Shown piece after piece: positions 36,639 to 46,355 of a stretch of 64,000 bases of DNA. Within the stretch, counting starts at the first letter, position 1; the number at the start of each line of letters is the position of its first letter. Below the pieces are notes generated by a model. The model was not told the origin of the DNA. It saw only the letters and a program-made list of their open reading frames with translations, and made no database searches. The position numbers and the translations under genes are program-made. This DNA comes from Streptomyces sp. 378 (GTDB taxonomy: Bacteria > Actinomycetota > Actinomycetes > Streptomycetales > Streptomycetaceae), in NCBI RefSeq assembly GCF_030124145.1, contig NZ_JASKMS010000002.1, positions 366,256 through 430,255 of the forward strand, given 5' to 3'.

Positions 36639-37439
36639 ATGGAGTCCGTGCGTGCCGTGCTCGTGGACATCGACGGGGTGCTCACCGTGTCGTGGCGGCC
36701 GCTGCCCGGGGCCGTGGCGGCGTTCCGGGAGATCCGGGAGGCAGGGCCGGCCGTCCTGCTGGTCACCAACACCACCTCCCGCACGCGGGCGTCGATCGCG
36801 GGGACGCTGGCGGAGGCGGGGTTCCCGGTGTCCGCCGAGGACATCCTGACGGCGCCCGCCGCCACCGCCGCCCACCTCGCCGAGCACTGTCCCGGCGCCC
36901 GGTGCGCGCTGCTCAACAGCGGCGACATCGCGGAGGACCTCGAGGGTGTCACCGTCGTCGAGGCCAGTGACACCCGGACCGTGCCGGACGTCGTCCTGGT
37001 CGGCGGGGCCGGTCCCGAGTTCGGCTACGCGGCGCTCGACCGGGCGTTCGGCCATCTGCGGCGCGGGGCCCGGCTGGTGGCGATGCACCGCAACCTGTAC
37101 TGGCGTACGTCCGAGGGGCTGCGGCTGGACTCCGGGGCGTTCCTGGCCGGGCTGGAGCGGGCCGCGCGGGTGGAGGCGGAGATCACCGGCAAGCCGGCGC
37201 GGGCGTTCTTCGCGTCGGCGCTCGCCCGGCTATGCGTCGGCGCGGACGAGACGCTGATGGTGGGGGACGACATCGAGTCCGACGTGCTGGCGGCGCAGCG
37301 CGCCGGGATCACCGGGGTGCTCGTGCGGACCGGGAAGTTCCAGCCGGAGACGCTGCGGGCCGCCGACGGCACGCCCGACCACGTGATCGACTCCTTCGCG
37401 GACCTTCCCGCGCTGCTGCGGGAGTCAGCGCAGCAGTAG
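36639..37439 (+). CDS. HAD-IIA family phosphatase
   Basis: 266 aa. Motif I is VLVDIDGVLTVSW with nucleophile Asp, motif II is LLVTNTTSRTRASI, and motif III/IV is LMVGDDIESDVLAAQRAG. The cap domain in between (FGYAALDRAFGHLRRGARLVAMHRNLYW) is of the C2 type used by LHPP/NagD-like phosphatases. The substrate is probably a small phosphate or phospholysine/phosphohistidine; not determinable. Its last 15 bp overlap the end of the convergent TauE gene. Confidence 0.85.
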   Translation: MESVRAVLVDIDGVLTVSWRPLPGAVAAFREIREAGPAVLLVTNTTSRTRASIAGTLAEAGFPVSAEDILTAPAATAAHLAEHCPGARCALLNSGDIAEDLEGVTVVEASDTRTVPDVVLVGGAGPEFGYAALDRAFGHLRRGARLVAMHRNLYWRTSEGLRLDSGAFLAGLERAARVEAEITGKPARAFFASALARLCVGADETLMVGDDIESDVLAAQRAGITGVLVRTGKFQPETLRAADGTPDHVIDSFADLPALLRESAQQ

Positions 37440-38195
37440 TTGCAGGCCGCCCACGACGGTCGCCGCGATGACCAGTTGCTCGAACAGCCGCTGGTTGATC
37501 CGGTGCACGGCCCATGTGCCGAACAGCGCGCCGGGCACGACGAACGCCACGAGCGCCAGGTCGAGGAGGAGCGAGCGGCCGTCGATCAGGCCGAGGCCCG
37601 CGCTGAAGGGCAGCTTGGAGACGTTGACGATCAGGAAGAAGAAGGCCGATGTGCCGAGGAAGCCGAGCTTGCGGAAGCCCGCGGAGAGCAGGTACATCGA
37701 CATCACGGGGCCGCCCGCGTTGGCGACCATGGTGGTGAAACCGCCGAGGACGCCGTAGGACCGGGCCTTGAGCCGGCCCGGGCGGGTGGTGACCGACTCC
37801 GGCTCCTCCGTGTCGGGCGTGCGCCGCCGCCACACCGTCACGGCCGCCATCAGCAGCAGGATCGCGCCGATCGAGGTCCGTACGATCGCGTCGTCCGCCC
37901 AGAGCAGGAACACCGTGCCGACGACGACGCCCGCGGCGACCGCCGGGAACAGCCGCCACAGCGTGGGCCAGTGGGCGTGCCGCCGGTAGGTGGCGACGGC
38001 CAGGAGGTCTCCGGCGATCAGGATCGGCAGCAGGACGCCGGTGGAGGCGCGAGCGGGCAGCACCGCCGCGAAGAGGGCGAGACTGACCGTGTTGGCCCCG
38101 CTCACGGCGGTCTTCGAGAAGCCGACGAGCAGGGCCGCGAAGGCGAGGACGGCGAACTGCCAGCCGGTGATGTGCCAGAGCGTCATGGTGTTCAT
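37425..38195 (-). CDS. TauE/SafE-family permease
   Basis: 256 aa from ATG 38195 (an in-frame ATG at 38186 is an alternative). About eight hydrophobic helices in two half-repeats: VLAFAALLVGFSKTAVSGANT and YGVLGGFTTMVANAGGPVMSMYLL. The G(F/L)xKTAxxG and the ANAGGP motif of the second repeat are the family hallmarks. Members export sulfite, sulfoacetate or other organosulfonates. The neighbour context gives no substrate. The 3' end overlaps the HAD gene tail-to-tail by 15 bp. Confidence 0.85.
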   Translation of the reverse strand: MNTMTLWHITGWQFAVLAFAALLVGFSKTAVSGANTVSLALFAAVLPARASTGVLLPILIAGDLLAVATYRRHAHWPTLWRLFPAVAAGVVVGTVFLLWADDAIVRTSIGAILLLMAAVTVWRRRTPDTEEPESVTTRPGRLKARSYGVLGGFTTMVANAGGPVMSMYLLSAGFRKLGFLGTSAFFFLIVNVSKLPFSAGLGLIDGRSLLLDLALVAFVVPGALFGTWAVHRINQRLFEQLVIAATVVGGLQLLLR

Positions 38196-38290
38196 GCGAG
38201 CACTGATGCTATGTGCGACGAACAGATGCCCGTAAGCGCTGTCTCGCCTGGTGGGCGGGCCGGGGCCGAGGGGACCGTCCCGGCCGTTCG

Positions 38291-39478
<1,188 letters not shown>

Positions 39479-39502
39479 GAGAGGCTCCTCACACCGCGCA
39501 TT

Positions 39503-39519
39503 AATTAGCACTGCTAGTT
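39503..39519. promoter_or_regulatory. TetR-like palindromic operator upstream of thiolase
   Basis: AATTAGCACTGCTAGTT: the central TAGCA-C-TGCTA is a perfect 11-bp palindrome and two more pairs extend it. It is 25-41 bp upstream of the thiolase GTG, in an AT-rich island (TTAATTAGC) of otherwise GC-rich sequence, so it is a likely repressor site. Confidence 0.5.
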
Positions 39520-39652
39520 TCGGACTATAGACCTTCCCCCCGCCGCCTGTGAAGATTCCGCGCCTCCCGGGGTTTCCCGCAGGTCATATCGCAGGCCGGA
39601 CGCCCTTCATGCGTCACGTTTGCACCAGTGCGCCCGGGGCACCCGCGCCGTC

Positions 39653-39910
39653 ATGGAGTGGTTGCGGAGCGCTGCCTGCGTGGACGAGGACCCCGAGCTG
39701 TTCTTTCCCGTCGGTACCGCCGGCCCCGCCTTGCGCGATACGAGCGCCGCGAAGCGGATCTGCGCGCGCTGCCCGGTGACCGACCAGTGCCTGAGCTTCG
39801 CGCTGGGCAGCGGTCAGGCCTCGGGCGTGTGGGGCGGCACCGGTGAGGAGGAGCGCGACGCACTGCTCCGGACGACGAGGAACGACGCGCGAAGGAGAAG
39901 TGCCCTATGA
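39653..39910 (+). CDS. WhiB-family iron-sulfur regulator
   Basis: 85 aa from ATG 39653. Four cysteines in WhiB spacing: SAACVDEDPELFFPVG, then AKRICARCPVTDQCLSFAL (C, CxxC, C), followed by the GVWGGTG loop that contacts the sigma factor, then a basic C-terminus. The [4Fe-4S] cluster and binding to region 4 of the principal sigma factor are known for the family. The dps start overlaps its stop (ATGA), so the two are co-translated. Confidence 0.92.
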   Translation: MEWLRSAACVDEDPELFFPVGTAGPALRDTSAAKRICARCPVTDQCLSFALGSGQASGVWGGTGEEERDALLRTTRNDARRRSAL

Positions 39911-40383
39911 CGGCTGTGAGGAGCACACTGCCCGACGACGCCCGCAAGGTCTCCTGCGAGGCACTCCAGGACACGCTGGTGGATCTGCTCGGGCTCTCGC
40001 TGGTCGGGAAGCAGGCGCACTGGAACGTCGTCGGACCGCGGTTCCGGTCCATCCACCTCCAACTGGACGAGGTGGTCACGACCGCGCGGGACTTCGCCGA
40101 CACCGTGGCGGAGCGGTCGGCCGCGCTGGGCGTCCCGCCGGACGGCCGCCCGGAGACCGTCGCCAAGGCGTTCACACTGCCCGCCCCGGCGGAGGGCTGG
40201 GTGCGCGACTCGGACGCCGTGCGGGTGATGGTGGACGCGCTGCAGGAAGCCGTGGGCCGTCTGCGCGAGCGCATCGACACGACCGAGAACGCGGACCCGG
40301 TCACCCAGGACCTGCTGATCGGCATCACCGCGGAGCTGGAGAAGCAGCGGTGGATGTTCGACGCCGAGAACTTCCCCCGCTGA
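39907..40383 (+). CDS. dps: Dps-family iron-storage/DNA-protection protein
   Basis: 158 aa, a four-helix Dps fold. The ferroxidase-centre ligands are in LSLVGKQAHWNVVGPRFRSIHLQLDEVVTTARDFAD: two His, Asp and Glu in canonical spacing. The C-terminal ELEKQRWMFDAENFPR is standard and there is no long basic tail. It would form a dodecamer that stores iron and protects DNA in stress or development. The 4-nt overlap with whiB implies one transcript and possible redox-linked control. Confidence 0.92.
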   Translation: MTAVRSTLPDDARKVSCEALQDTLVDLLGLSLVGKQAHWNVVGPRFRSIHLQLDEVVTTARDFADTVAERSAALGVPPDGRPETVAKAFTLPAPAEGWVRDSDAVRVMVDALQEAVGRLRERIDTTENADPVTQDLLIGITAELEKQRWMFDAENFPR

Positions 40384-40435
40384 TCCGCGGCAGGACGGCA
40401 CGCAGCATCCGACGTACGTACGGAAGGGGCAGGCG

Positions 40436-40780
40436 ATGACCGACGCCCTCGAACTCGACGCGCTGTGGGAGGACTTCCACCGCGTGGTGAACATGACCTC
40501 GCAGGAACTCGCGGCCTGGCTGCGGGTCCGCGACGCCGACGAGGCCACCGAGCCGCTGCCCGACCAGGCGGGTTCCCCCACCGGGCAGCACGTCCTGGCC
40601 ATCCTCCAGAAGCGGCGCACCGACCTGACCGAGGACGACCTGCGCGTGATGCGGAAGGTCGTGGACACGGTCACCGAGCAGGTGGACCTGGAGAACGAGC
40701 CGGAGCCCGAGGTGACGGCCGAGGACACCCGCCGTCGGCACCGGCTGATGACGATCGGGCACGACCCGCTGAAGGGGTAG
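40436..40780 (+). CDS. DUF3140-domain protein
   Basis: 114 aa. The DUF3140 pattern is clear: ALWEDFHRVVNMTSQELAAWLRV, GQHVLAILQKRRTDLTEDDLRVMRKVVDTV, ending DPLKG. These are short acidic helical proteins of unknown function widespread in actinobacteria. It lies 52 nt after dps and 3 nt before the HhH gene, so it is likely part of one transcript with the stress-related genes. Confidence 0.85.
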   Translation: MTDALELDALWEDFHRVVNMTSQELAAWLRVRDADEATEPLPDQAGSPTGQHVLAILQKRRTDLTEDDLRVMRKVVDTVTEQVDLENEPEPEVTAEDTRRRHRLMTIGHDPLKG

Positions 40781-40783
40781 GCC

Positions 40784-41431
40784 GTGGGCCGCCAGGAGCG
40801 CGTCGTACGGGAACTCGTCGGCGCACACGGCCGGACGTACGCCGAGGAGGCGGGCATCCGGCTGAAGGACACGCCACAGCCGCTCTACCGGCTGCTGGTG
40901 CTGTCCCATCTGCTCAGCGCCCGCATCCGCGGCTCGATCGCGCTGGCCACCGCCCGTGCCCTGCACGAGGCGGGGCTGCGCGATCCGCGGCGTATGGCGC
41001 GGGCCGCCTGGCAGGAGCGGGTCGACGCGCTGGGCCGGGGCGGCTACCGGCGCTACGACGAACGCACGGCCACCCAGCTCGGCGACGCGGCGGAGCTGCT
41101 GAACGACCGGTGGGGCGGCGATCTGCGGCGGCTGCGCGGGGAGGCGGACGGTGAGGTGCCCGAACTGCGCCGCCTTCTCCAGGAGTTCCCGGGCATGGGC
41201 CCGGCCGGAGCCGACATCTTCCTGCGCGAGGCGCAGGGCGTCTGGCCGGAGGCGGCCCCCTACCTGGACGCCAAGGCCCTCCAGGGCGCCGAGCGGCTGA
41301 ACCTGCCCAAGGAGCCGAAGCGCCTGGTCGCACTGGCCGGGGACACCGACCCGGCTGTCCTCGCCGCCGCGCTGGTTCGGGCGGCGGTGGACAAGGAGGT
41401 CGCCGAGGACACGCTCGGCCGCGCCCGGTGA
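40784..41431 (+). CDS. HhH-GPD-like endonuclease/DNA glycosylase-like protein
   Basis: 215 aa from GTG 40784. The fold is endonuclease III-like: RLLVLSHLLSARIRGSIALAT, LRRLLQEFPGMGPAGADIFLREAQGVWPEAAPYLD with helix-hairpin-helix and the catalytic Asp (PYLD). The Lys of the bifunctional enzymes (GxGRKTA) is replaced by Ala-Gly and there are no cysteines, so it has no 4Fe-4S cluster and no lyase lysine. It would be at most a monofunctional glycosylase. It lies 3 nt after the DUF3140 gene. Confidence 0.75.
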   Translation: MGRQERVVRELVGAHGRTYAEEAGIRLKDTPQPLYRLLVLSHLLSARIRGSIALATARALHEAGLRDPRRMARAAWQERVDALGRGGYRRYDERTATQLGDAAELLNDRWGGDLRRLRGEADGEVPELRRLLQEFPGMGPAGADIFLREAQGVWPEAAPYLDAKALQGAERLNLPKEPKRLVALAGDTDPAVLAAALVRAAVDKEVAEDTLGRAR

Positions 41432-41442
41432 CCGGCATCCCC

Positions 41443-42132
41443 TCACCCGAGCAGCCAGCCCCCGTCCACGGCCAGTTCCACCGCGTTGACGGACCGGTTG
41501 CGCAGCAGGAAGTCCACCGCGTCGACCACGTCCGCCATGGTGGCGAGCCGCCCGGTGGGTGTCTCGGTGCGCAGCGCGGCGAGCACCTTCTCCTCTTTGG
41601 CCTGCCAGTACGGGCTGTCGCCCACGACTCCGGGATGCACGGCGTTGACCCGGACGGGGGCGAGTTCGACGGCGAGGGAGTGCATCAGACCCCGCACCCC
41701 GGCGTTGACCGTCGCCACCGTCGTGGCTCCCGGGTAGGGGCGCTCCTTGGCCTGGCCGCCGAAGAGCACGATGGCGCTGTCGTCGTGCAGCCGGCCGCGC
41801 AGCGTGTGCACGACCTCCGTGTAGCCGACTAGCTTGAGGGTGACCAGGCGCAGGGCCGCGTCGATGTCGTACTCGGTCACCTTGTTGTCGTCCCGGGAGA
41901 TGCCCGCGATCACCAGGTGGTCGACGCGGCCCATGCCGGACAGGGCCGCCGCGATCTCCATCGGCCGGGCCAGGTCGACGGCCAGTCCACGGGCACCGAC
42001 CTCCTTCGCGACCGTTTCGGCCCGCTGGGTGTCGCGGCTGGTCAGAACGACGTCGTCGCCCTGCCCGGCCCGCGCCCGGGCGATCTCCAGCCCGATCCCG
42101 GATGTTCCGCCGACGACGAGCACACTGCTCAT
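41443..42132 (-). CDS. Atypical SDR oxidoreductase
   Basis: 229 aa. N-terminal cofactor motif SVLVVGGTSGIGLEIARARA and the VDHLVIAGISRDD segment are SDR. The usual catalytic YxxxK is absent: the aligned segment is PGATTVATVNAGVRGLMHSLAVELAP, with Val and Asn in place of Tyr and Lys. A VNG/VNAG form occurs in a recognised SDR subgroup, but activity is uncertain. It is the last gene of the catabolic operon, overlapping the bicupin gene by 4 nt. Confidence 0.75.
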   Translation of the reverse strand: MSSVLVVGGTSGIGLEIARARAGQGDDVVLTSRDTQRAETVAKEVGARGLAVDLARPMEIAAALSGMGRVDHLVIAGISRDDNKVTEYDIDAALRLVTLKLVGYTEVVHTLRGRLHDDSAIVLFGGQAKERPYPGATTVATVNAGVRGLMHSLAVELAPVRVNAVHPGVVGDSPYWQAKEEKVLAALRTETPTGRLATMADVVDAVDFLLRNRSVNAVELAVDGGWLLG

Positions 42133-43010
42133 GACTTCTCCTCCAGTGCCGCGCGCAGGTAGTCCCAGTCCCGCGTGAACCGGTACGAGTGCCGTGACGG
42201 CGGTTGCGGCGCCTGGGTCTCCAGCCAGCGCAGCGGCCCCCGCCCCGCGTTGCCGAATCCGTGCACGCAGCCGGCGCCCGCCCAGGCCACATCGCCGGGC
42301 TCCAGCCGGTACCGCTCGCCGTCGAGGGTGGCCTCCGCCAGGCCCTCCAGGATCAGATAGGTCTCCTCGAAGGGGTGGTCGTGGGTGCCGATGACCCCGT
42401 CGGAGGCGTACTGCACCATGAACATCGTCGAGGCGACCGCGCCCAGATCGACGTCGATCATCATCTTCACCGTGATCCCGCTGTAGACCAGCAGCGCGGT
42501 CCGCATGCTGGCCGTGACCGCCAGCAGGTCCTGCGCCTGCTTGCCGGGATCCATCTGGTCGGGCTCGAAGTGGCCGAAGGAACGGGTGCGCGGGTCGCGC
42601 ACGTCCACCCGGGCCGGCCGGCGCGCGGGCAGGTCCGGTACGGCCTGCGTGTCGTGCCCGTAGCGGGCGCGCGGCACCGGGGCCAGCATGTCCGCCCAGC
42701 GGCCCGCGGTGCTCCCGGCCCCGCGCCAGGCATGCGGAACACCGGTCGGCAGCAGTCCGTAGTCGCCCGCCTCCAGCAGGTACGAGCCGTCCGGCACGTC
42801 GAGCACCACGGCTCCGTCGAGGACGTGGAAGGTCTCCTCGTACGAGTGCACGTGCGCGGGCACCCGGCCGTCCGGGAGCAGGTCGCACAGGCCGAAGCCG
42901 GTGTGGACGCTGCCGTCCTCCTCACCGACCAGCGCCCGGCGCCGGTGACCGTGCCGGTCGTAGGGCGGCTCGGGCAGGTCGGCGGCGTGGCGCACCAGGT
43001 GGTTCGTCAT
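42129..43010 (-). CDS. Bicupin, (S)-ureidoglycine aminohydrolase-like
   Basis: 293 aa with two cupin domains. N-domain: RVPAHVHSYEETFHVLDGAVVLD. C-domain: GVIGTHDHPFEETYLILEGLAEATLDGERYRLEPGDVAWAGAGCVHGF carries the metal ligands HDH, E and H. The C-domain is similar in pattern to (S)-ureidoglycine aminohydrolase (UGHY), but the operon has no other ureide genes, so the substrate is open. It overlaps the amidohydrolase stop by 4 nt and the SDR start by 4 nt. Confidence 0.75.
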   Translation of the reverse strand: MTNHLVRHAADLPEPPYDRHGHRRRALVGEEDGSVHTGFGLCDLLPDGRVPAHVHSYEETFHVLDGAVVLDVPDGSYLLEAGDYGLLPTGVPHAWRGAGSTAGRWADMLAPVPRARYGHDTQAVPDLPARRPARVDVRDPRTRSFGHFEPDQMDPGKQAQDLLAVTASMRTALLVYSGITVKMMIDVDLGAVASTMFMVQYASDGVIGTHDHPFEETYLILEGLAEATLDGERYRLEPGDVAWAGAGCVHGFGNAGRGPLRWLETQAPQPPSRHSYRFTRDWDYLRAALEEKS

Positions 43011-44368
43011 GCCGGTGCCTTCGCTCCCTTGGCCTCCTTCGCCGCGAGGAGCCGGTCGCGGGACTCGCCGACGAGCCGCAGGGCGCGTGCGGTGTCACCG
43101 AGGAGCCTGCCGTCGCGCTTGCGGAGCACGCCGTCGACGAGGACGGTGTCCACGTTGGAGACGTCGGCGCACAGCGTCACCGCGGCGACGGCGTCGTGCA
43201 CGGGGGCGACGTTCGGTGCGGTGGCGTCGATCGCGACGATGTCGGCGCGCTTGCCGGGGGTGAGGGAGCCGGTGCGGTCCTCCAGCCCGGCGACGTGGGC
43301 GCCGTTGATCGTGGCGATCTCCAGCATCTGACGTGCTGTCAGCATGGTGTCGGGCACCGGCATGTTGGCCTGCCAGCAGTCGGCGTTGACGCGGGCGCGT
43401 TCGGCGCCGAAGGCCGCGCGGATCTGGGTGAACATGTCGCCGGGCACGGTGGTGACGACGTCGATGCTGAGCGACGGCCGCAGACCGTGCTCGATCGCCT
43501 GCATCACCGGTGGCCAGCCGTGCCCCATCTGGAGTTCCACCTGGGGCGCGATCGAGACCGTGCCGCCGCTGTCGGCGACCATCCGCCACTCCTCGCCGCT
43601 GAGGTAGCAGCTGTGGACATAGGTGGTGTCGGGGCCGAGGAGTCCCAGGCCGTGCAGCCGCCTGACCATGCCGAAGCGGCCGGCGAGCCGCCCCATGGCC
43701 ACGTGCACCGTGAGGGGGAGGCCCAGTTCGCGCGCCAGGGCCCACTCGGCGGTGACGACCTCGTCGACGCAGAAACCGGGGCCGCGGGTGGCGAGGCCCA
43801 TGGTCAGCAGGCCGTCGTCGGACGCGAAGTGCGTCGACCGGATCCGCCGTACGTCGTCCGCCGGAAGGGCGATCCGGCTCTCGAACCAGTAGTCCGCGAG
43901 GGAGGTGTTGGCGCTGCCGTACGCGTACCGCGCCCGGATGCCGGACTCCGCCAGGCCCTGGATCGCCGCGTCCGGGTGCTCGGGGGTGTTGTTGATGTGC
44001 GACCAGTCGACGAGGGTGGTGATGCCGGCGTTGACGCACTCCAGCGCGCCCGCGAGGTTGCCGGCGTAGACGTCCTCGGGGGTGTACAGGGGGGCGAAGG
44101 TGTCGAGGATGTCGACGAAGTAGTCGTCGAGGGTGGCGTCGGGGGCGACGCCCCGGATGGGGGCCTCCCAGGTGTGGCGGTGGGTGTCGACGAAGCCGGG
44201 GATCACGAGGTGCCCGGTCATGTCGAGGACCTCGGCGTCGGCGCTGATCTCGGGCTCGACGGCCGCGATCCTGCCGTCCTCGACCAGGACGTCCCCCTGG
44301 GGCAGGTCCCCGATGTCCGGGTCCATCGAGATCACGTGACCGGAGCGCAGCAGTGTCCTGGTGGTCAT
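43007..44368 (-). CDS. Amidohydrolase-superfamily hydrolase (SAH/chlorohydrolase-like)
   Basis: 453 aa from ATG 44368, with GGAGGAAG upstream. Metal ligands are recognisable: HxH in GFVDTHRHTWEAP, His in LPLTVHVAMGRLAG, His in TTYVHSCYLSGEEW and Asp in PSLSIDVVTTVPGD. The end GSLTPGKRADIVAIDAT and LVDGVLRKRDGRLLG is the family C-terminus. It resembles S-adenosylhomocysteine/guanine deaminases and triazine chlorohydrolases. The HxxE base after the third ligand (HVAM) is not Glu, so the chemistry may differ. It overlaps the bicupin gene by 4 nt. Confidence 0.82.
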   Translation of the reverse strand: MTTRTLLRSGHVISMDPDIGDLPQGDVLVEDGRIAAVEPEISADAEVLDMTGHLVIPGFVDTHRHTWEAPIRGVAPDATLDDYFVDILDTFAPLYTPEDVYAGNLAGALECVNAGITTLVDWSHINNTPEHPDAAIQGLAESGIRARYAYGSANTSLADYWFESRIALPADDVRRIRSTHFASDDGLLTMGLATRGPGFCVDEVVTAEWALARELGLPLTVHVAMGRLAGRFGMVRRLHGLGLLGPDTTYVHSCYLSGEEWRMVADSGGTVSIAPQVELQMGHGWPPVMQAIEHGLRPSLSIDVVTTVPGDMFTQIRAAFGAERARVNADCWQANMPVPDTMLTARQMLEIATINGAHVAGLEDRTGSLTPGKRADIVAIDATAPNVAPVHDAVAAVTLCADVSNVDTVLVDGVLRKRDGRLLGDTARALRLVGESRDRLLAAKEAKGAKAPA

Positions 44369-44409
44369 CGCGCTTCCTCCCATGGGGTGTTCGACGGCGG
44401 GTGTGCGAC

Positions 44410-45390
44410 TCAGTACGCGGCGAGCCTGCGGACCTCCGTGACGACCTTGTCGACGGTGGGGATGACCTGCTCCTCCAGCGCGTCCGCGAAGGGCAGCGGG
44501 ACGCACTCCCCCGCCACCCGGCGCACGGGCGCGTCCAGCAGGCCGAACCCCTCGTCGGCGACGACCGAGACGACGGTGGCGCCCCAGCCGCCCTGGTACG
44601 GGTTCTCCTCGACGGTGACGAGCCGCGAGGTCCTGCCCAACGAGGCCAGGACGGTCGCGGCGTCCAGGGGGACCAGACAGCGCAGGTCGACGACATCGGC
44701 CTCGATCCCCTCCCCCGCCAGCAGGTCGGCGGCCTTCAAGGCCAGGGGCACCATGGAGGCGAGCGCGACGAGCGTGACGTCGCCGCCCTCCCGGACGACC
44801 GAGGCCCGGCCCAGTTCGACGACGTGATCGGGCGGGGCCGGTGGGCCCTTGCTCGCCAGCAGCCCCTTGTGCTCGAAGAAGACCACCGGGTCGTCGCTGC
44901 GGATCGCCGCCGCCATCATGCCGACGACGTCGGCGGGTGTCGCCGGTGCCGCGATCCTCAGTCCGGGCACGGTCAGCGCCCAGTTCTCGGTGGCCTGGGA
45001 GTGCTGGGCGCCGAAGCCGAGCCCGCCGCCGTTGGCGGTGCGTACGACGAGAGGCACGGTCACCTGGCCACCGGTCATGTAGCGGACCTTGGGGATCTCG
45101 TTGGCGAGGTAGTCCCAGCAGCAGGCCAGGAAGTCGGAGAACATGATCTCCACGACGGGCCGCATCCCGGTCATCGCCGCGCCCATCGCCGCGCCCACGA
45201 TGGCCTGTTCGGAGATGGGCGTGTCCCACACGCGCTCGGGCCCGAACTCCTCTCGCAGCCCCGTGGCCGTCTTGAACACCCCGCCGGCCGCGCCGATGTC
45301 CTCCCCGAGGCACACCACCGAGGCGTCCCGGCGCATCTCGCGTGCGATGCCCTCGGCGACCGCCTCCCGGTAGGTGATCACGTCCGCCAT
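44410..45390 (-). CDS. 2-oxoacid dehydrogenase/acetoin dehydrogenase E1 beta subunit
   Basis: 326 aa. Typical E1 beta: SVVCLGEDIGAAGGVFKTATGL, WDTPISEQAIVGAAMGAAMTG with the catalytic Glu, FGAQHSQATENW, and C-terminal LVTVEENPYQGGWG with His/Glu contacts. It resembles AcoB/PdhB. It overlaps the E1 alpha stop by 13 nt. No E2 or E3 gene accompanies the pair in the window, so either the acyl acceptor is borrowed from another complex or the heterodimer acts alone. Confidence 0.88.
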   Translation of the reverse strand: MADVITYREAVAEGIAREMRRDASVVCLGEDIGAAGGVFKTATGLREEFGPERVWDTPISEQAIVGAAMGAAMTGMRPVVEIMFSDFLACCWDYLANEIPKVRYMTGGQVTVPLVVRTANGGGLGFGAQHSQATENWALTVPGLRIAAPATPADVVGMMAAAIRSDDPVVFFEHKGLLASKGPPAPPDHVVELGRASVVREGGDVTLVALASMVPLALKAADLLAGEGIEADVVDLRCLVPLDAATVLASLGRTSRLVTVEENPYQGGWGATVVSVVADEGFGLLDAPVRRVAGECVPLPFADALEEQVIPTVDKVVTEVRRLAAY

Positions 45391-46355
45391 GCGGCACCTC
45401 CGTCCGCCCACACGTCGGTCAGTGCCTCCCGCGGATCGGGCGGCGGCGCGGCCTTCGCCGCCGCCACGGCCCGCTCCACCACGGCCCGGGCCCGCTCGTC
45501 GGCCTCGGCGACCGTCTCCTCGCCCACCCCCAGTTCGGCCAGGCGCCCCCGCGCGAGGTCCAGCGGGTCGTGCTTCAGCCAGCGTTCGACCTCCTCGGCC
45601 GGGCGGTACGCCGCCGGGTCGGTGCGGCTGTGCCCGAAGTGACGGTAGGTCTCGGCCTCCAGCACGGCGGGCCCGTCTCCGGCCCGGGCCCGCCGCGCGA
45701 GCCGCCCCACCGCCTCCTCGACCGCCTCGACGTCGTTGCCGTCGACGACCTCGCCCGGGATGCCGTGGGCGGGGGCCCGGTCGGCGGCGGGGCGGGCCAC
45801 GGCCGTGACGTCGGCGATCGGTGTGTACTCCATGTACAGGTTGTTCTCGCACACGAACAGCACCGGCAGTTTCCACACCGCGGCCAGGTTGAGCGATTCG
45901 TGGAAGGCGCCGATGTTGGTCGCGCCGTCGCCGAAGAAGGCGACCGCGAGCTGCTCGGTGCCGCGCAGCCGGGCCGACCAGGCCGCCCCCACCGCCATCG
46001 GCAGATGGGAACCGACGATGGCGTACGAGCCGAGCATGTGGGTGGCCGCCTTGGTCAGGTGCATGGAGCCGCCCTTGGCCTTGCACAGCCCGGTCGCCCG
46101 GCTCATCAGCTCGGCGAGGCACTCCTCGGGCGTGGCGCCCCGGGCCAGGGCGTGGTGGTGACCCCTGTAGGTGGCGAACACGTAGTCGTCCGGGCGCAGT
46201 GCGGCACTCGCGCCCACGGCGATCGCCTCCTGCCCGGCGGCCAGATGCGTGGTGCCCTTCACGAGGCCTCGCAGGAACAGGTCGTGGGCGGCCTTCTCCG
46301 TGCGGCGGATGACGTTCATCCGCTCGTACCGGTCGAGGAGGGCGGTGACGTCCAT
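45378..46355 (-). CDS. 2-oxoacid dehydrogenase/acetoin dehydrogenase E1 alpha subunit
   Basis: 325 aa. It has the ThDP signature AVAFFGDGATNIGAFHESLNLAAVWKLPVLFVCENN (GDG to NN spacing about 28), KGTTHLAAGQEAIAVGASAAL, FATYRGHHHALARG and GGSMHLTKAATHMLGSYAIVG. The AcoA-like GSMHLT and RGHHHALARG segments are closest to acetoin dehydrogenase/generic 2-oxoacid E1 alpha. Its ATG overlaps the M24 stop by one nt (TGATG). Confidence 0.88.
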   Translation of the reverse strand: MDVTALLDRYERMNVIRRTEKAAHDLFLRGLVKGTTHLAAGQEAIAVGASAALRPDDYVFATYRGHHHALARGATPEECLAELMSRATGLCKAKGGSMHLTKAATHMLGSYAIVGSHLPMAVGAAWSARLRGTEQLAVAFFGDGATNIGAFHESLNLAAVWKLPVLFVCENNLYMEYTPIADVTAVARPAADRAPAHGIPGEVVDGNDVEAVEEAVGRLARRARAGDGPAVLEAETYRHFGHSRTDPAAYRPAEEVERWLKHDPLDLARGRLAELGVGEETVAEADERARAVVERAVAAAKAAPPPDPREALTDVWADGGAAWRT

